64,000 nt of DNA from Planifilum sp021793745 (GTDB lineage Bacteria > Bacillota > Bacilli > Thermoactinomycetales > DSM-44946). A model generated the notes under the pieces. It was given only the letters and a program-made list of their open reading frames with translations. It was not told where the DNA came from and ran no database searches. Both the position numbers and the translations under genes were made by a program. The stretch covers positions 41,587 through 105,586 of the forward strand of contig CALKAM010000061.1 in assembly GCA_937983105.1 (NCBI GenBank), written 5' to 3'. Shown one piece after another: positions 1 through 7,769 of this stretch (the stretch's first letter is position 1; each line of letters opens with the position of its first letter).

Positions 1-110
1 CGCCTTCTCCAGGCTCCGAACCGTGATGGAGAACCAGGTTCCCCGGGAACGCAAAGGATCCGGCCAGGGGATTGAATCTTACAGCCCTTACAACGGTATC
101 AATCCCGGAA

Positions 111-136
111 TCCCCCAGAGGGAGGCCTCTGGGGGA
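111..136. terminator. Perfect hairpin downstream of parM-like gene
   Basis: An 11-bp perfect stem (TCCCCCAGAGG with CCTCTGGGGGA) closes a 4-nt loop 25 bases beyond the stop of the minus-strand ParM-like gene. Neither side has a clear T-run, so it may act as a weak or bidirectional terminator or as an mRNA 3'-end stabiliser. Confidence 0.4.
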
Positions 137-160
137 TGATCGGTTCTGTCGGGGTTTCGG

Positions 161-1330
161 TTAATCGTTTTTCTCCGTTTCTTCTGCGGTTTTGGGAACG
201 GTGAACTCTTCATGAATGGCGGCGGCCACTTCCTGCTCGCCCTTGATCGGGACCGATTTGGATTTGGACTGGGTAAATTTGCAGAGGCCGAAGGCGTTGG
301 CGAATTGCGCCTCAATCCCGTAATCCTCCGCAAAGATGAGTTTGTCCCCGAAGCGTTCGCGGTAATAGGGCTTAAACGGAATGGATGCACCGCCGGTCAG
401 GATGATGTAGGTGATGTCGTCGGCATAGTCGAGACGGTGCCAGACTTCGTCCACCATGGCCTGTCCGACTTCCTGGATGCAGTTCTGGACGATTTCCGAA
501 ACGTTGTATACCTTGCCCTTGAAGCTGATCTCCCCGGAGTGGATCACCCGGTTGAGGCTCCAAATCTGATACTCCTTGCCGGTCTTGTCGGGGTCGATTT
601 CCCGGGTGAACTCCAACAAGCGTTTGGACAGGAGTTCGTAAACGCTTCGCATCGCGTGGCGGGAGGAGAAGCTTTGCCGCTTGATGATCGTCTCTCCGTG
701 GAGGGTTTCCACATCGGAGGTGCCGAAACCGAGGTCGTTGATGCTCACCTTTTGGATAAACAGATCTTCATTGAGGAGCTGGCCGTCCCGATCGAGGGCG
801 ATGTGGAAGAGCGTCGCCATCGGTTGGCTGATGACATACAGGTTCTCCCGTTTGATTTCGAACTCGATCTTTTTGTAGGGCAGATTCCCCTGTTTCACCT
901 CAAAGCTGTGTTTGCCGATCAGGCGGCGTTTCAGTTCTTCTTTGTAGTCGATGTAGCTGTCCGTAGGAAGTGCGACGGACACGATCGGCTCTTTGCTGCC
1001 CTGGAGCATCAGCCCGGTGCTGACGCGGAACATAATCAGGTATTCTTTTTCGCGAAACCAAGTGGGGCTGAACAGCCGACGTTCGTGGGAGTCAAACAGC
1101 TCATCGTCTCCGGATTGTTCGATGGCCAGTTTGCCGACGAACCATTCCCGGTCCCCTTCGGACTCCCGGTACATGATGTTGTGAGGATCGTTGTTGTAGG
1201 TGATCTCCCCCACTTGATTGGGAACGACCATATTTCGAATAAAAAGTTTGTAAAATTTGTCGCCATGCCGGCAGACTACTTTGGTGCCGTAGTAGCCCTG
1301 GTCGTTTCCTATGTAGACCGGTGTGATCAT
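161..1330 (-). CDS. ParM/StbA-like actin-family ATPase
   Basis: 389 residues with the actin/ParM fold signatures: the first phosphate loop near the N-terminus (YIGNDQGYYGTK, residues 7-17), the second phosphate motif NDLGFGTSD (198-206) and the adenosine motif LTGGAS (311-316). Family members polymerise and push DNA apart using a ParR-type adaptor bound to a centromere. The ATG at 1328-1330 was chosen because GGGGGG lies 10 bases upstream; an in-frame ATG at 1369 would start almost at the predicted transcription start. No adaptor gene is adjacent. The location beside noc-soj-spo0J is unusual, since these proteins are normally plasmid or phage encoded. Family assignment is firm; the cellular role is unknown. 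Confidence 0.85.
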   Translation of the reverse strand: MITPVYIGNDQGYYGTKVVCRHGDKFYKLFIRNMVVPNQVGEITYNNDPHNIMYRESEGDREWFVGKLAIEQSGDDELFDSHERRLFSPTWFREKEYLIMFRVSTGLMLQGSKEPIVSVALPTDSYIDYKEELKRRLIGKHSFEVKQGNLPYKKIEFEIKRENLYVISQPMATLFHIALDRDGQLLNEDLFIQKVSINDLGFGTSDVETLHGETIIKRQSFSSRHAMRSVYELLSKRLLEFTREIDPDKTGKEYQIWSLNRVIHSGEISFKGKVYNVSEIVQNCIQEVGQAMVDEVWHRLDYADDITYIILTGGASIPFKPYYRERFGDKLIFAEDYGIEAQFANAFGLCKFTQSKSKSVPIKGEQEVAAAIHEEFTVPKTAEETEKND

Positions 1331-1380
1331 TTCGTCATTTCCCCCCATACCTCGCTGATAATCAGCCATCTCTTAAAATG

Positions 1381-1410
1381 ATTCTATCAGCCTTTGTGGA
1401 CAGGGGTCAA
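1381..1410 (-). promoter_or_regulatory. Sigma-A promoter of parM-like gene
   Basis: Reading the minus strand, TTGACC (1405-1410) and TAGAAT (1381-1386) are 18 bases apart, giving a start near 1374. This leaves a short leader before the ATG at 1330. Confidence 0.6.
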
Positions 1411-1449
1411 CAAAAAATGCACTTCCTGTGGACAAGGGTCAACAAAAAA
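1393..1449 (-). repeat. Two direct repeats overlapping parM-like promoter
   Basis: Two near-identical units, each TGTGGACA followed by (A/G)GGGTCAACAAAAAA on the plus strand, start at 1395 and 1427, exactly 32 bases or three helical turns apart. Each contains a -35-like TTGACC on the minus strand after a T-tract. They could be binding sites of a ParR-type autorepressor or simply a duplicated UP element plus -35. Confidence 0.6.
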
Positions 1450-1474
1450 CGGCCGAAAGCGACAAAAATCAGGG

Positions 1475-1531
1475 GCCGTCCCCGCCTCCTTTATTTTTAC
1501 ATAAAAAAATTTTTAAGGAAGAAGGGACGGC
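1475..1531. terminator. Long inverted repeat after yfkAB
   Basis: Outer arms GCCGTCCC (1475-1482) and GGGACGGC (1524-1531) continue inward with imperfect pairing (CTCCTT with AAGGAAG, ATTTTT with AAAAAT). It lies between the 3' end of the radical SAM gene and the parM-like promoter. It probably separates the two minus-strand transcription units. Confidence 0.45.
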
Positions 1532-1577
1532 TGCAGGGCGGAAACACCTGTTCGGGATGATCGTTGCCGGGCGAGGA

Positions 1578-2711
1578 TCACAGGGAGATGCGGGCCTTCC
1601 TCCGTTGAAAATCGACCCCGGGATAATAGGTGTTGGCCACCAGGAGATTGGGTCCCGTGCAGCGGGCCGCCGGACAATAGCAGTGAAGCCCTTGGGCGAC
1701 GGGGTGTTGGAGCCAGCGGTCAAAGGCCTCGTCCAGCCGATCCCTCAAAATGTTCCCCAGGGGCGGAACGTCGCCGAAGTCCGTTACGATGATGTCTCCG
1801 GTAAAGATGTTGACATTCAGCCGATTTCGTCCGTCCGGGTCGTGTCTGACGGTGACTCCCTCTTCCCGGTGCAGTTCTCGCCAAAGCGCGATATCCTCCT
1901 GCCGGCTGCTGCAGGGATAGAAGGGGAGAGTTCCGAACAGGATCCAGACATTCGGCCTTCGGGCTTTCAACAATCTGCGGACGGTTTCCCGGTAATCGTC
2001 CAGGGAGATGAGCTCCATATCCCGGGCGAAGTCGCTGGGATACAGGGGGTGGATTTCGTGGCGGAGACATCCCATGGACGCCACGTCCCGGTGAATGCTT
2101 TCAATATGGGGCGCCGTAAAGGGACTGAGAAAGGTTTCGGCGGAGACGAAGATCCCGGCCCGGGAAAGGGCCTTCGCATTTTCTACCATCTGAGTGAACA
2201 GTTTTTCCGCGACGGCGGGCGAGGGATTTTGTTTGTGATTGGCAAAGGCGATCCGATGAAAGTCCGAGGCATCCCTGTAATTGTAGGAGATGTGGAGGAC
2301 GTCCACATCTTCCACCCATTCTTCATACCGGGAGAGGGGAAGGGTCAGGTTGGAATTGACCTGGGTATAGATGCCCCGCTCCCGGGCGTAACGGAGCAAG
2401 GGTCTGATAATTTCCTTCACCGTTTTGGGATTGAAGACGGGTTCTCCTCCGGTAATGCTGAGGGTCTGGAGGGTATCCACCTCCTCCAGGCGGCGGATCA
2501 GCTGTTCGACGGGAATCGGATTTCCTTCCACCTCCGCCAGCATCTCTCCGACAGCACAATGTTCACAGCGGAGATTGCACAGCTGCGTAACGGTAAATTC
2601 CACACTGGTCAGTTCATAGCGCCCCTTGACATGGCGGGTGTACCAGGGGTCCCAGGGGTCCCACTCAGGGGTTAAAGGTTGCTTATGGCTGACGTGTTCC
2701 ACAGGTTCCAT
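1578..2711 (-). CDS. yfkAB: Radical SAM protein YfkAB
   Basis: 377 residues. The radical SAM cluster motif CNLRCEHC (CxxxCxxC, residues 45-52) is followed by TGGEP (87-91), the SAM-binding turn. Near the C-terminus CYCPAARC (344-351) is the CxCxxxxC motif that defines the YfkAB family. The N-terminal YfkA part and C-terminal YfkB part are continuous here. The substrate is unknown for this family. The ATG at 2709-2711 has an ideal AGGAGGT six bases upstream; longer in-frame extensions lack a ribosome site. It is transcribed alone, divergently from noc. Confidence 0.88.
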   Translation of the reverse strand: MEPVEHVSHKQPLTPEWDPWDPWYTRHVKGRYELTSVEFTVTQLCNLRCEHCAVGEMLAEVEGNPIPVEQLIRRLEEVDTLQTLSITGGEPVFNPKTVKEIIRPLLRYARERGIYTQVNSNLTLPLSRYEEWVEDVDVLHISYNYRDASDFHRIAFANHKQNPSPAVAEKLFTQMVENAKALSRAGIFVSAETFLSPFTAPHIESIHRDVASMGCLRHEIHPLYPSDFARDMELISLDDYRETVRRLLKARRPNVWILFGTLPFYPCSSRQEDIALWRELHREEGVTVRHDPDGRNRLNVNIFTGDIIVTDFGDVPPLGNILRDRLDEAFDRWLQHPVAQGLHCYCPAARCTGPNLLVANTYYPGVDFQRRKARISL

Positions 2712-2770
2712 CGTTCTACCTCCTGATCGGGATTGGAGACTTGCGATCAAATCGAACCCGTTTCCATGGT

Positions 2771-2800
2771 AACATATCCGCCGCGTGTTACGGCTTTCAA
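2771..2800 (-). promoter_or_regulatory. Sigma-A promoter of yfkAB
   Basis: On the minus strand TTGAAA (2795-2800) and TATGTT (2771-2776) are separated by 18 bases, about 60 bases upstream of the yfkAB start. Confidence 0.5.
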
Positions 2801-2952
2801 CCGGGGCTTCCGGCCCGGAAGAGGGAGGAGGCGAGGCGACTTCTCCCATCGGGCGGATATGCTTCGATAAACCCCGGGGCTCGTGTTGTCACCGATTTTT
2901 CGATATCGCGGGGAAAAGCGGGATCCGGGGCACCTTTCCCGTCTTCTCCGAA

Positions 2953-2968
2953 TGTTTCACGTGAAACA
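2953..2968. promoter_or_regulatory. parS: parS centromere site
   Basis: TGTTTCACGTGAAACA is a perfect 16-bp palindrome identical to the bacterial parS consensus bound by ParB/Spo0J. It lies in the yfkAB-noc intergenic region, about 1.1 kb upstream of soj. The 2712-3074 gap holds only this site and the two divergent promoters. Confidence 0.95.
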
Positions 2969-2985
2969 TATCGCCCGAGTTTCTA

Positions 2986-3014
2986 TTTAAAGGGGAGGTT
3001 GCTTCCGGTACAAT
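2986..3014 (+). promoter_or_regulatory. Putative noc promoter
   Basis: TTTAAA (2986-2991) and TACAAT (3009-3014) with a 17-base spacer, starting just beyond parS. ParB spreading from parS could influence it. Confidence 0.45.
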
Positions 3015-3074
3015 GATGAATATAGAACTATATGGCAGCGGATCGAAGTATGGAATCAGGTGGTGTACGATGCG

Positions 3075-3896
3075 ATGAGAGAACCGTTCGCACGGTTTTT
3101 CGGCCTGACGGAGAAAGAGGAACAAGAGGTGGTTCGAAAGATTTCGGTGGACTCCGTGGTTCCCAATCCCTATCAACCGCGGGCCGTCTTTGACGATGAA
3201 CGGATTGAGGAACTGTGTCGCACGATCCGCACCCACGGTATCATCCAGCCGATCGTCGTGAGGAAGCGAAAAGGGGGATACGAGCTGATCGCGGGCGAGC
3301 GGAGGCTCCGGGCCGCCAAAAAATTGGGGATGGAGCGCATCCCGGCTGTCGTCCGGGAGATGTCCGATACGGAGGCAGCTTCGGCTGCGCTGATTGAAAA
3401 TCTGCAGAGGGAAGGATTGACGGCGATTGAAGAGGCGGTTGCTTACCAGAAGTTGATCCGAATTCACGGATTGACCCAGGAAAGCCTGGCCCAGCGGCTG
3501 GGTAAAGGGCAGTCGACCATTGCCAATAAGCTGCGGCTCCTCAGTCTGCCCCAGGAAATTCAACAGGCGTTGATGGAGCGGAAAATTACCGAGCGACATG
3601 CCCGGGCTTTTCTCGCCCTGCAAAACCCTGAGGAACAGATTCGGCTGCTTGAGAAAGTCCTGGAGAAGGGATACACCGTGCAGCAGACGGAGGAAAGGGT
3701 GCGCAGGCTGCTGGAGGACAAGCCCGCCCAGCCGAGGAAGCGCCGCAAAGCCGTTTCCCGCGATGTCCGGATTGCCCTCAACACGATCCGCAAATCCGTG
3801 AACATGGTGCAAAAGTCCGGTCTAGACGTGGTCACCGATGAGAAGGACCGAGGAACTTATTACGAAGTTGTCATCCGGATTCCGAAACCGGAGTAG
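3075..3896 (+). CDS. noc: Nucleoid occlusion protein Noc
   Basis: 273 residues, a ParB paralogue. The N-terminus MREPFARFFGL matches the amphipathic membrane-targeting helix that distinguishes Noc from Spo0J. The ParB N-domain follows (NPYQPR, then IAGERRLRA, the CTP-binding region), then a helix-turn-helix (LTQESLAQRLGKGQSTIANK). Noc binds NBS sites and blocks FtsZ assembly over the nucleoid. The ATG at 3075 was preferred over an upstream GTG at 3060 because it gives the conserved helix and is preceded by AGGTGG. It sits upstream of soj-spo0J as in B. subtilis. Confidence 0.93.
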   Translation: MREPFARFFGLTEKEEQEVVRKISVDSVVPNPYQPRAVFDDERIEELCRTIRTHGIIQPIVVRKRKGGYELIAGERRLRAAKKLGMERIPAVVREMSDTEAASAALIENLQREGLTAIEEAVAYQKLIRIHGLTQESLAQRLGKGQSTIANKLRLLSLPQEIQQALMERKITERHARAFLALQNPEEQIRLLEKVLEKGYTVQQTEERVRRLLEDKPAQPRKRRKAVSRDVRIALNTIRKSVNMVQKSGLDVVTDEKDRGTYYEVVIRIPKPE

Positions 3897-3987
3897 GCCG
3901 TGATCCCGACCGGCGATGGACGAGCCGCAGAGCCTTTCCCGCGATGGAGTCGCGCAATATCCAACCCATCGGGACGGCTTGAGCGGG

Positions 3988-4020
3988 AGGGTCCGGGGAA
4001 GGCATCTCCAGCCGGACCCT
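3988..4020 (+). other. Hairpin in noc-soj gap
   Basis: A 9-bp stem (AGGGTCCGG with CCGGACCCT) closes a 15-base loop, 37 bases before the soj start and without a T-run. It may be an mRNA processing or stability element rather than a terminator. Confidence 0.3.
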
Positions 4021-4057
4021 TCCGGTGACTTTAACAGGTGAAGAAGAGGTGACAAGA

Positions 4058-4819
4058 GTGGGAAAAGTGATCGCGATCGCCAACCAGAAAGGCGGAGTCG
4101 GAAAAACGACCACATCGATCAACCTCGCAGCGGGGCTGGCCATGGAGGGGAAAAAGGTGCTGGTGGTGGACAGCGATCCCCAGGGGAATACCACCAGCGG
4201 CCTGGGTATCAATAAAGCGGATGTGAAGCAGTGCATTTATGATGTGATGATCAACGAAGTGCCCATCACCGATGTGATTGTGCGGACGGATATTGAGAAC
4301 TTGGACCTGGTACCCGCCACCATCCAGCTGGCCGGTGCGGAGATTGAGCTGGTACAGGTCATTTCCCGGGAACATCGGCTGAAGCGTTCGCTGCACCCGG
4401 TTCAGGATCGTTACGATTATCTGCTGATCGATTGCCCCCCCTCTCTGGGGGTGTTGACCGTCAATTCGCTGACTGCTGCCGATTCCGTGCTGATCCCCAT
4501 CCAGTGCGAGTTTTACGCCCTGGAGGGGTTGGGGCAGTTGCTCAACACGATCCGCATTGTCCAAAAGCATCTGAACAAGCGGCTGGAGATCGAGGGCGTT
4601 CTGTTGACGATGTTTGATGCCCGCACCAACCTCTCCGTCCAGGTGATGGAAGAGGTGAAAAAGTACTTCCAACACAAGGTGTACAAGACGGTGATTCCTC
4701 GCAATGTCCGGCTGAGTGAGGCACCCAGTCATGGCATGCCGATTGTCCTTTACGATCCCCGCTCCCGCGGAGCGGCCTGTTACATCGACTTGGCGAAGGA
4801 AGTGATTCAAAATGGCTAG
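4058..4819 (+). CDS. soj: Chromosome partition ATPase Soj/ParA
   Basis: 253 residues, the same length as B. subtilis Soj. A deviant Walker A box (KGGVGKTT) lies at residues 11-18, DSDPQGN and LLIDCPPSLG follow, and the arginine-containing C-terminal DNA-binding region is present. Soj is an ATP-dependent DNA-binding dimer switched by Spo0J; its monomer/dimer state also controls DnaA. The GTG at 4058 was chosen because GAGGTGA lies five bases upstream and the product starts MGK, as in the family. Its stop overlaps the spo0J start by eight bases, so the two are translationally coupled. Confidence 0.95.
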   Translation: MGKVIAIANQKGGVGKTTTSINLAAGLAMEGKKVLVVDSDPQGNTTSGLGINKADVKQCIYDVMINEVPITDVIVRTDIENLDLVPATIQLAGAEIELVQVISREHRLKRSLHPVQDRYDYLLIDCPPSLGVLTVNSLTAADSVLIPIQCEFYALEGLGQLLNTIRIVQKHLNKRLEIEGVLLTMFDARTNLSVQVMEEVKKYFQHKVYKTVIPRNVRLSEAPSHGMPIVLYDPRSRGAACYIDLAKEVIQNG

Positions 4820-5678
4820 CAAGCGGTTGGGGAAAGGGCTCGGAGCGCTTCTCCCGTCGGTGGAGGTCCAGGAAGATGATGTCGTCAACGAGGTGGATAT
4901 TTCCGAGCTGAGGGCGAATCCCTATCAGCCCCGGAAACAGTTTGATCCCGAGGCGATGGAGGAACTGGTACAGTCGATCCAGGAACACGGGATCATTCAG
5001 CCCTTGGTCGTGCGGAAAAGCATCCACGGATACGAGATCGTAGCGGGTGAACGGCGATTCCGGGCGGGAAAAAAGGCGGGCTTGACCCGGGTTCCAGTGG
5101 TGATCCGCGATTTTTCCGATGAGCAGATGATGGAGATCGCTCTGATTGAGAACCTGCAGCGGGAAGACCTCAATCCGATGGAAATCGCCAACGCTTATCA
5201 GAAACTGATGGATCACTTTTCGTTGACCCAGGAGGAGCTGGCCGTCCGGGTGGGGAAAAGCCGCCCCCATGTCGCCAACTTTTTGCGCCTGTTGCAGCTC
5301 CCTCCGGCGATTCAGGAGGATGTTTCACGTGGAACACTCTCGATGGGACATGCCCGGGCGCTGTTGGGGGTGAAGGAGCCGGATATTCAGATGAAACTGG
5401 CCGAGAAGGTGAAGAGGGAAGGGGCCAGTGTCCGGCAGCTAGAGGAATGGGTTGGGCAGATCAATCAAAGTGCGACCAAAAGGAAAAAGCCGAAGAAAGC
5501 GGAGAAGGTGGAGCCGCAGATTAAACGGTATGAGGAGATGCTCCAAGAAACCTTGAACACCCCGGTGCGGATCCGGCACGGGAAGCGGAAGGGGAAAATC
5601 GAGATCGAATACTTTTCCCAGGATGAGCTGGAACGCCTGATGGAGCTGCTCCAGCGGGATCGGCTGTTTGCGGATTGA
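4812..5678 (+). CDS. spo0J: Partition protein Spo0J/ParB
   Basis: 288 residues with the ParB order: short N-terminal Soj-activating segment (SKRLGKGLGALLP), the CTPase domain with NPYQPRKQFDP and IVAGERRFRAGKKAG, a helix-turn-helix (LTQEELAVRVGKSRPHVANF) and the C-terminal dimerisation domain. It loads on parS, slides as a CTP clamp and recruits SMC. The coding sequence contains a parS at 5321-5336, also conserved inside B. subtilis spo0J. Confidence 0.96.
   Translation: MASKRLGKGLGALLPSVEVQEDDVVNEVDISELRANPYQPRKQFDPEAMEELVQSIQEHGIIQPLVVRKSIHGYEIVAGERRFRAGKKAGLTRVPVVIRDFSDEQMMEIALIENLQREDLNPMEIANAYQKLMDHFSLTQEELAVRVGKSRPHVANFLRLLQLPPAIQEDVSRGTLSMGHARALLGVKEPDIQMKLAEKVKREGASVRQLEEWVGQINQSATKRKKPKKAEKVEPQIKRYEEMLQETLNTPVRIRHGKRKGKIEIEYFSQDELERLMELLQRDRLFAD
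5321..5336. promoter_or_regulatory. parS: Intragenic parS in spo0J
   Basis: TGTTTCACGTGGAACA differs from the perfect palindrome by one base; its complement TGTTCCACGTGAAACA is a form used in B. subtilis. It lies in codons after the helix-turn-helix of spo0J. Confidence 0.9.
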
Positions 5679-5759
5679 CGCTCCGGAGCAGGAATGCGCG
5701 TTCGGAGGCTTCGCATGTACAGGAATGATCGAGAAAAGGTTGCAAAGTGGTGAGCCGAG

Positions 5760-6902
5760 ATGATCTACTTGGATAATGCAGCTTCGACGTGGCCGAAACC
5801 GGAGGGCGTCATCCGAGCGGTGACGGAGTGTCTGGAGGAGGCCGGGGCCAATCCGGGACGATCCGGCCATCGGATGGCCGCTCGAGCATCCCGCATTCTG
5901 GGGGATGCCCGCAGGGAATTGGCATCCCTGTTCGGCATCCGGGATCCCAACAACATTTTGTTTTTCGCCAATGCCACCCAGGCGATCAATCAGGCCCTCA
6001 AGGGCTTTTTGCAGCCGGGAGATCATGTGGTGACCACCGGATGGGAGCACAATGCGGTGGCCCGTCCCCTCGAGGCGATGAGGCGGGAAGGAAGAATCGG
6101 TGTAACCGTGATTCCCGCCTCGCCCGGCGGTGCGGTGGATCCGGCGGAGGTGGAACGGGCGATCCAGCGGGAAACCCGGCTTATCGTGGCGACCCATGGA
6201 TCCAATGTCACCGGAGCCGTGATGCCGGTGGAGGAGATCGGAGCCCTTGCTCGGAAGAGAGGGGTCCGTTTTCTGGTGGATGCCGCCCAGACCGCCGGAA
6301 ATCTGCCCATTGATGTCGAGACGATGGGGATCGACATGCTGGCGTTTCCCGGACACAAAGGATTGTACGGCCCCCAGGGGACGGGGGGGTTGTACGTGAA
6401 CCCGGAAGTGTCGCTGAGCCCCCTGATCCAGGGAGGGACGGGAAGCCGTTCGGAGCAACTGGAACATCCCAGGGGGAGGCCGGAGGGGTTTGAAAGCGGA
6501 ACTCCCAACACCCCGGGAATCGCCGGGCTCGCGGCGGGCGTCCGCTTTGTCCGGGAAACCGGGATCCAGAAGATTCATCGGAAGGAAATGCACATGGCGG
6601 AAACCCTCCGCTCCGCCTTGTCCGAGATGGAGGGGATTGCGGTATATACGCCCCAGGGATCCCGGTTGCCGGTGGTGGCCTTCAATCTGGAAGGGTTGGA
6701 CAGCCTGGAAGTGGCGGCCATTTTGGATACCCACTACGATATCGCCGTGCGCGCCGGCTTTCACTGTGCCGCACTGGCCCACAGAAGCCTTGGCACGGAA
6801 TCGACAGGAGCCGTTCGGGCCAGCTTCGGATACTTTAATAGGGAAGCGGATGTGGATGCGCTGCTTGCGGCCCTCCAGGAAATTCGGAAATTCTTCCATT
6901 GA
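5760..6902 (+). CDS. Class V aminotransferase, cysteine desulfurase-like
   Basis: 380 residues, fold-type I PLP enzyme. The PLP lysine is in FPGHKGLYGPQG (Lys200) and the SGxH-type binding context is preserved (THGSNVTGA, DAAQTAGN). A candidate persulfide cysteine is in AGFHCAAL (Cys336), as in SufS-like cysteine desulfurases. It belongs to the single-gene cysteine-desulfurase-family group rather than to the IscS or SufS operons; no scaffold gene is nearby. The ATG at 5760 follows GGTGAG. It lies 81 bases after spo0J, on the same strand. The substrate is not established. Confidence 0.85.
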   Translation: MIYLDNAASTWPKPEGVIRAVTECLEEAGANPGRSGHRMAARASRILGDARRELASLFGIRDPNNILFFANATQAINQALKGFLQPGDHVVTTGWEHNAVARPLEAMRREGRIGVTVIPASPGGAVDPAEVERAIQRETRLIVATHGSNVTGAVMPVEEIGALARKRGVRFLVDAAQTAGNLPIDVETMGIDMLAFPGHKGLYGPQGTGGLYVNPEVSLSPLIQGGTGSRSEQLEHPRGRPEGFESGTPNTPGIAGLAAGVRFVRETGIQKIHRKEMHMAETLRSALSEMEGIAVYTPQGSRLPVVAFNLEGLDSLEVAAILDTHYDIAVRAGFHCAALAHRSLGTESTGAVRASFGYFNREADVDALLAALQEIRKFFH

Positions 6903-6932
6903 TCGGGGACATAATGGGAGGTAGAACAAGAA

Positions 6933-7637
6933 ATGGCCCTGCTAGGAACAGTGGTAAACGCAGTGGCAGTGGTCCTCGGCTCCCTGTTGGGGTTGATCCT
7001 CCCCCGGCTCCCTGAACAGATGAGCAAGCAAGTGATGCAGGGCGTCGGATTGGTGGTTGCGGTGATGGGGACCGGGATGGCGATGCGTTCCGAGCACATC
7101 GTTGTTGTCCTCGTTTCCCTGGTTCTGGGGGGGATCATCGGAGGCTGGATGGGCCTGGACGAACGCTTGGAACGCCTTGGGAAATGGGTGGAGGAGCGCA
7201 TGGCCCAAAAGAGCGGTTTCGCCTCCGGCTTCATCACCGCGACGCTGGTGTTCTGCGTCGGTCCGATGGCCGTTTTGGGAGCTTTGGCCGGCGGGTTGAG
7301 GGGCGAACACGAGTTGCTATTCACCAAAGCGATGCTGGACGGCTTCACCGCCATCGTCTTTACTTCCACCCTGGGGGTGGGCGTTCTCTTTTCAGCGGTC
7401 CCGATTCTCCTCTACCAGGGTGCGATGGCCCTTTCCGCAGAATGGATCACCCGATGGTTTCAGGGGCCCCTGTTGGACCGGATGCTTGAGGATCTGACCG
7501 CTGTCGGCGGCATCATGATTATCGCCATCGGTCTCAATTTGTTAAATCTGACCCGCATTCGCGTGGCCGATTGGCTGCCCGCTTTGCCCTTGGCGGCAGT
7601 CGCCGCAATCGTCTACGACGCGATTCCGCAGTTGTAG
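6933..7637 (+). CDS. DUF554 membrane protein (YdfK/YqgA family)
   Basis: 234 residues with about seven hydrophobic segments. The N-terminus (LLGTVVNAVAVVLGSLLG) and the glycine-rich core (GGIIGGWMGLDERL, FCVGPMAVLGALAGGL) are typical of DUF554 proteins. These are integral membrane proteins of unknown function, possibly transporters. The start follows GGGAGG by 11 bases. It is 30 bases downstream of the aminotransferase and probably cotranscribed with it. Confidence 0.85.
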   Translation: MALLGTVVNAVAVVLGSLLGLILPRLPEQMSKQVMQGVGLVVAVMGTGMAMRSEHIVVVLVSLVLGGIIGGWMGLDERLERLGKWVEERMAQKSGFASGFITATLVFCVGPMAVLGALAGGLRGEHELLFTKAMLDGFTAIVFTSTLGVGVLFSAVPILLYQGAMALSAEWITRWFQGPLLDRMLEDLTAVGGIMIIAIGLNLLNLTRIRVADWLPALPLAAVAAIVYDAIPQL

Positions 7638-7769
7638 GAACGGCGGGGAGATCCCGTCGGGCGATGAGACGTGTAAGGATCGCGGGAAGCTCCGTTCTCC
7701 GCCGCAATCGGGGGCCGGGCAACCTCCTTTCTGTTCCTGCGATTCGACGGGAAAGGAGGAAGAGTCGAG

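Noticed and set aside
39..51. NBS-like GTTCCCCGGGAAC near the left edge
   Set aside because: Not symmetric and too far from the Noc consensus.
2..139. Open plus-strand frame running in from the left edge and ending at 139
   Set aside because: It could be the tail of a gene beginning outside the window, but 45 codons give no recognisable family, and its end runs through the hairpin at 111-136.
212..1381. Long plus-strand open frame antisense to the ParM-like gene
   Set aside because: It mirrors the real gene, has no ribosome site and no recognisable protein sequence. The GC-rich third codon positions produce many such antisense frames across the window.
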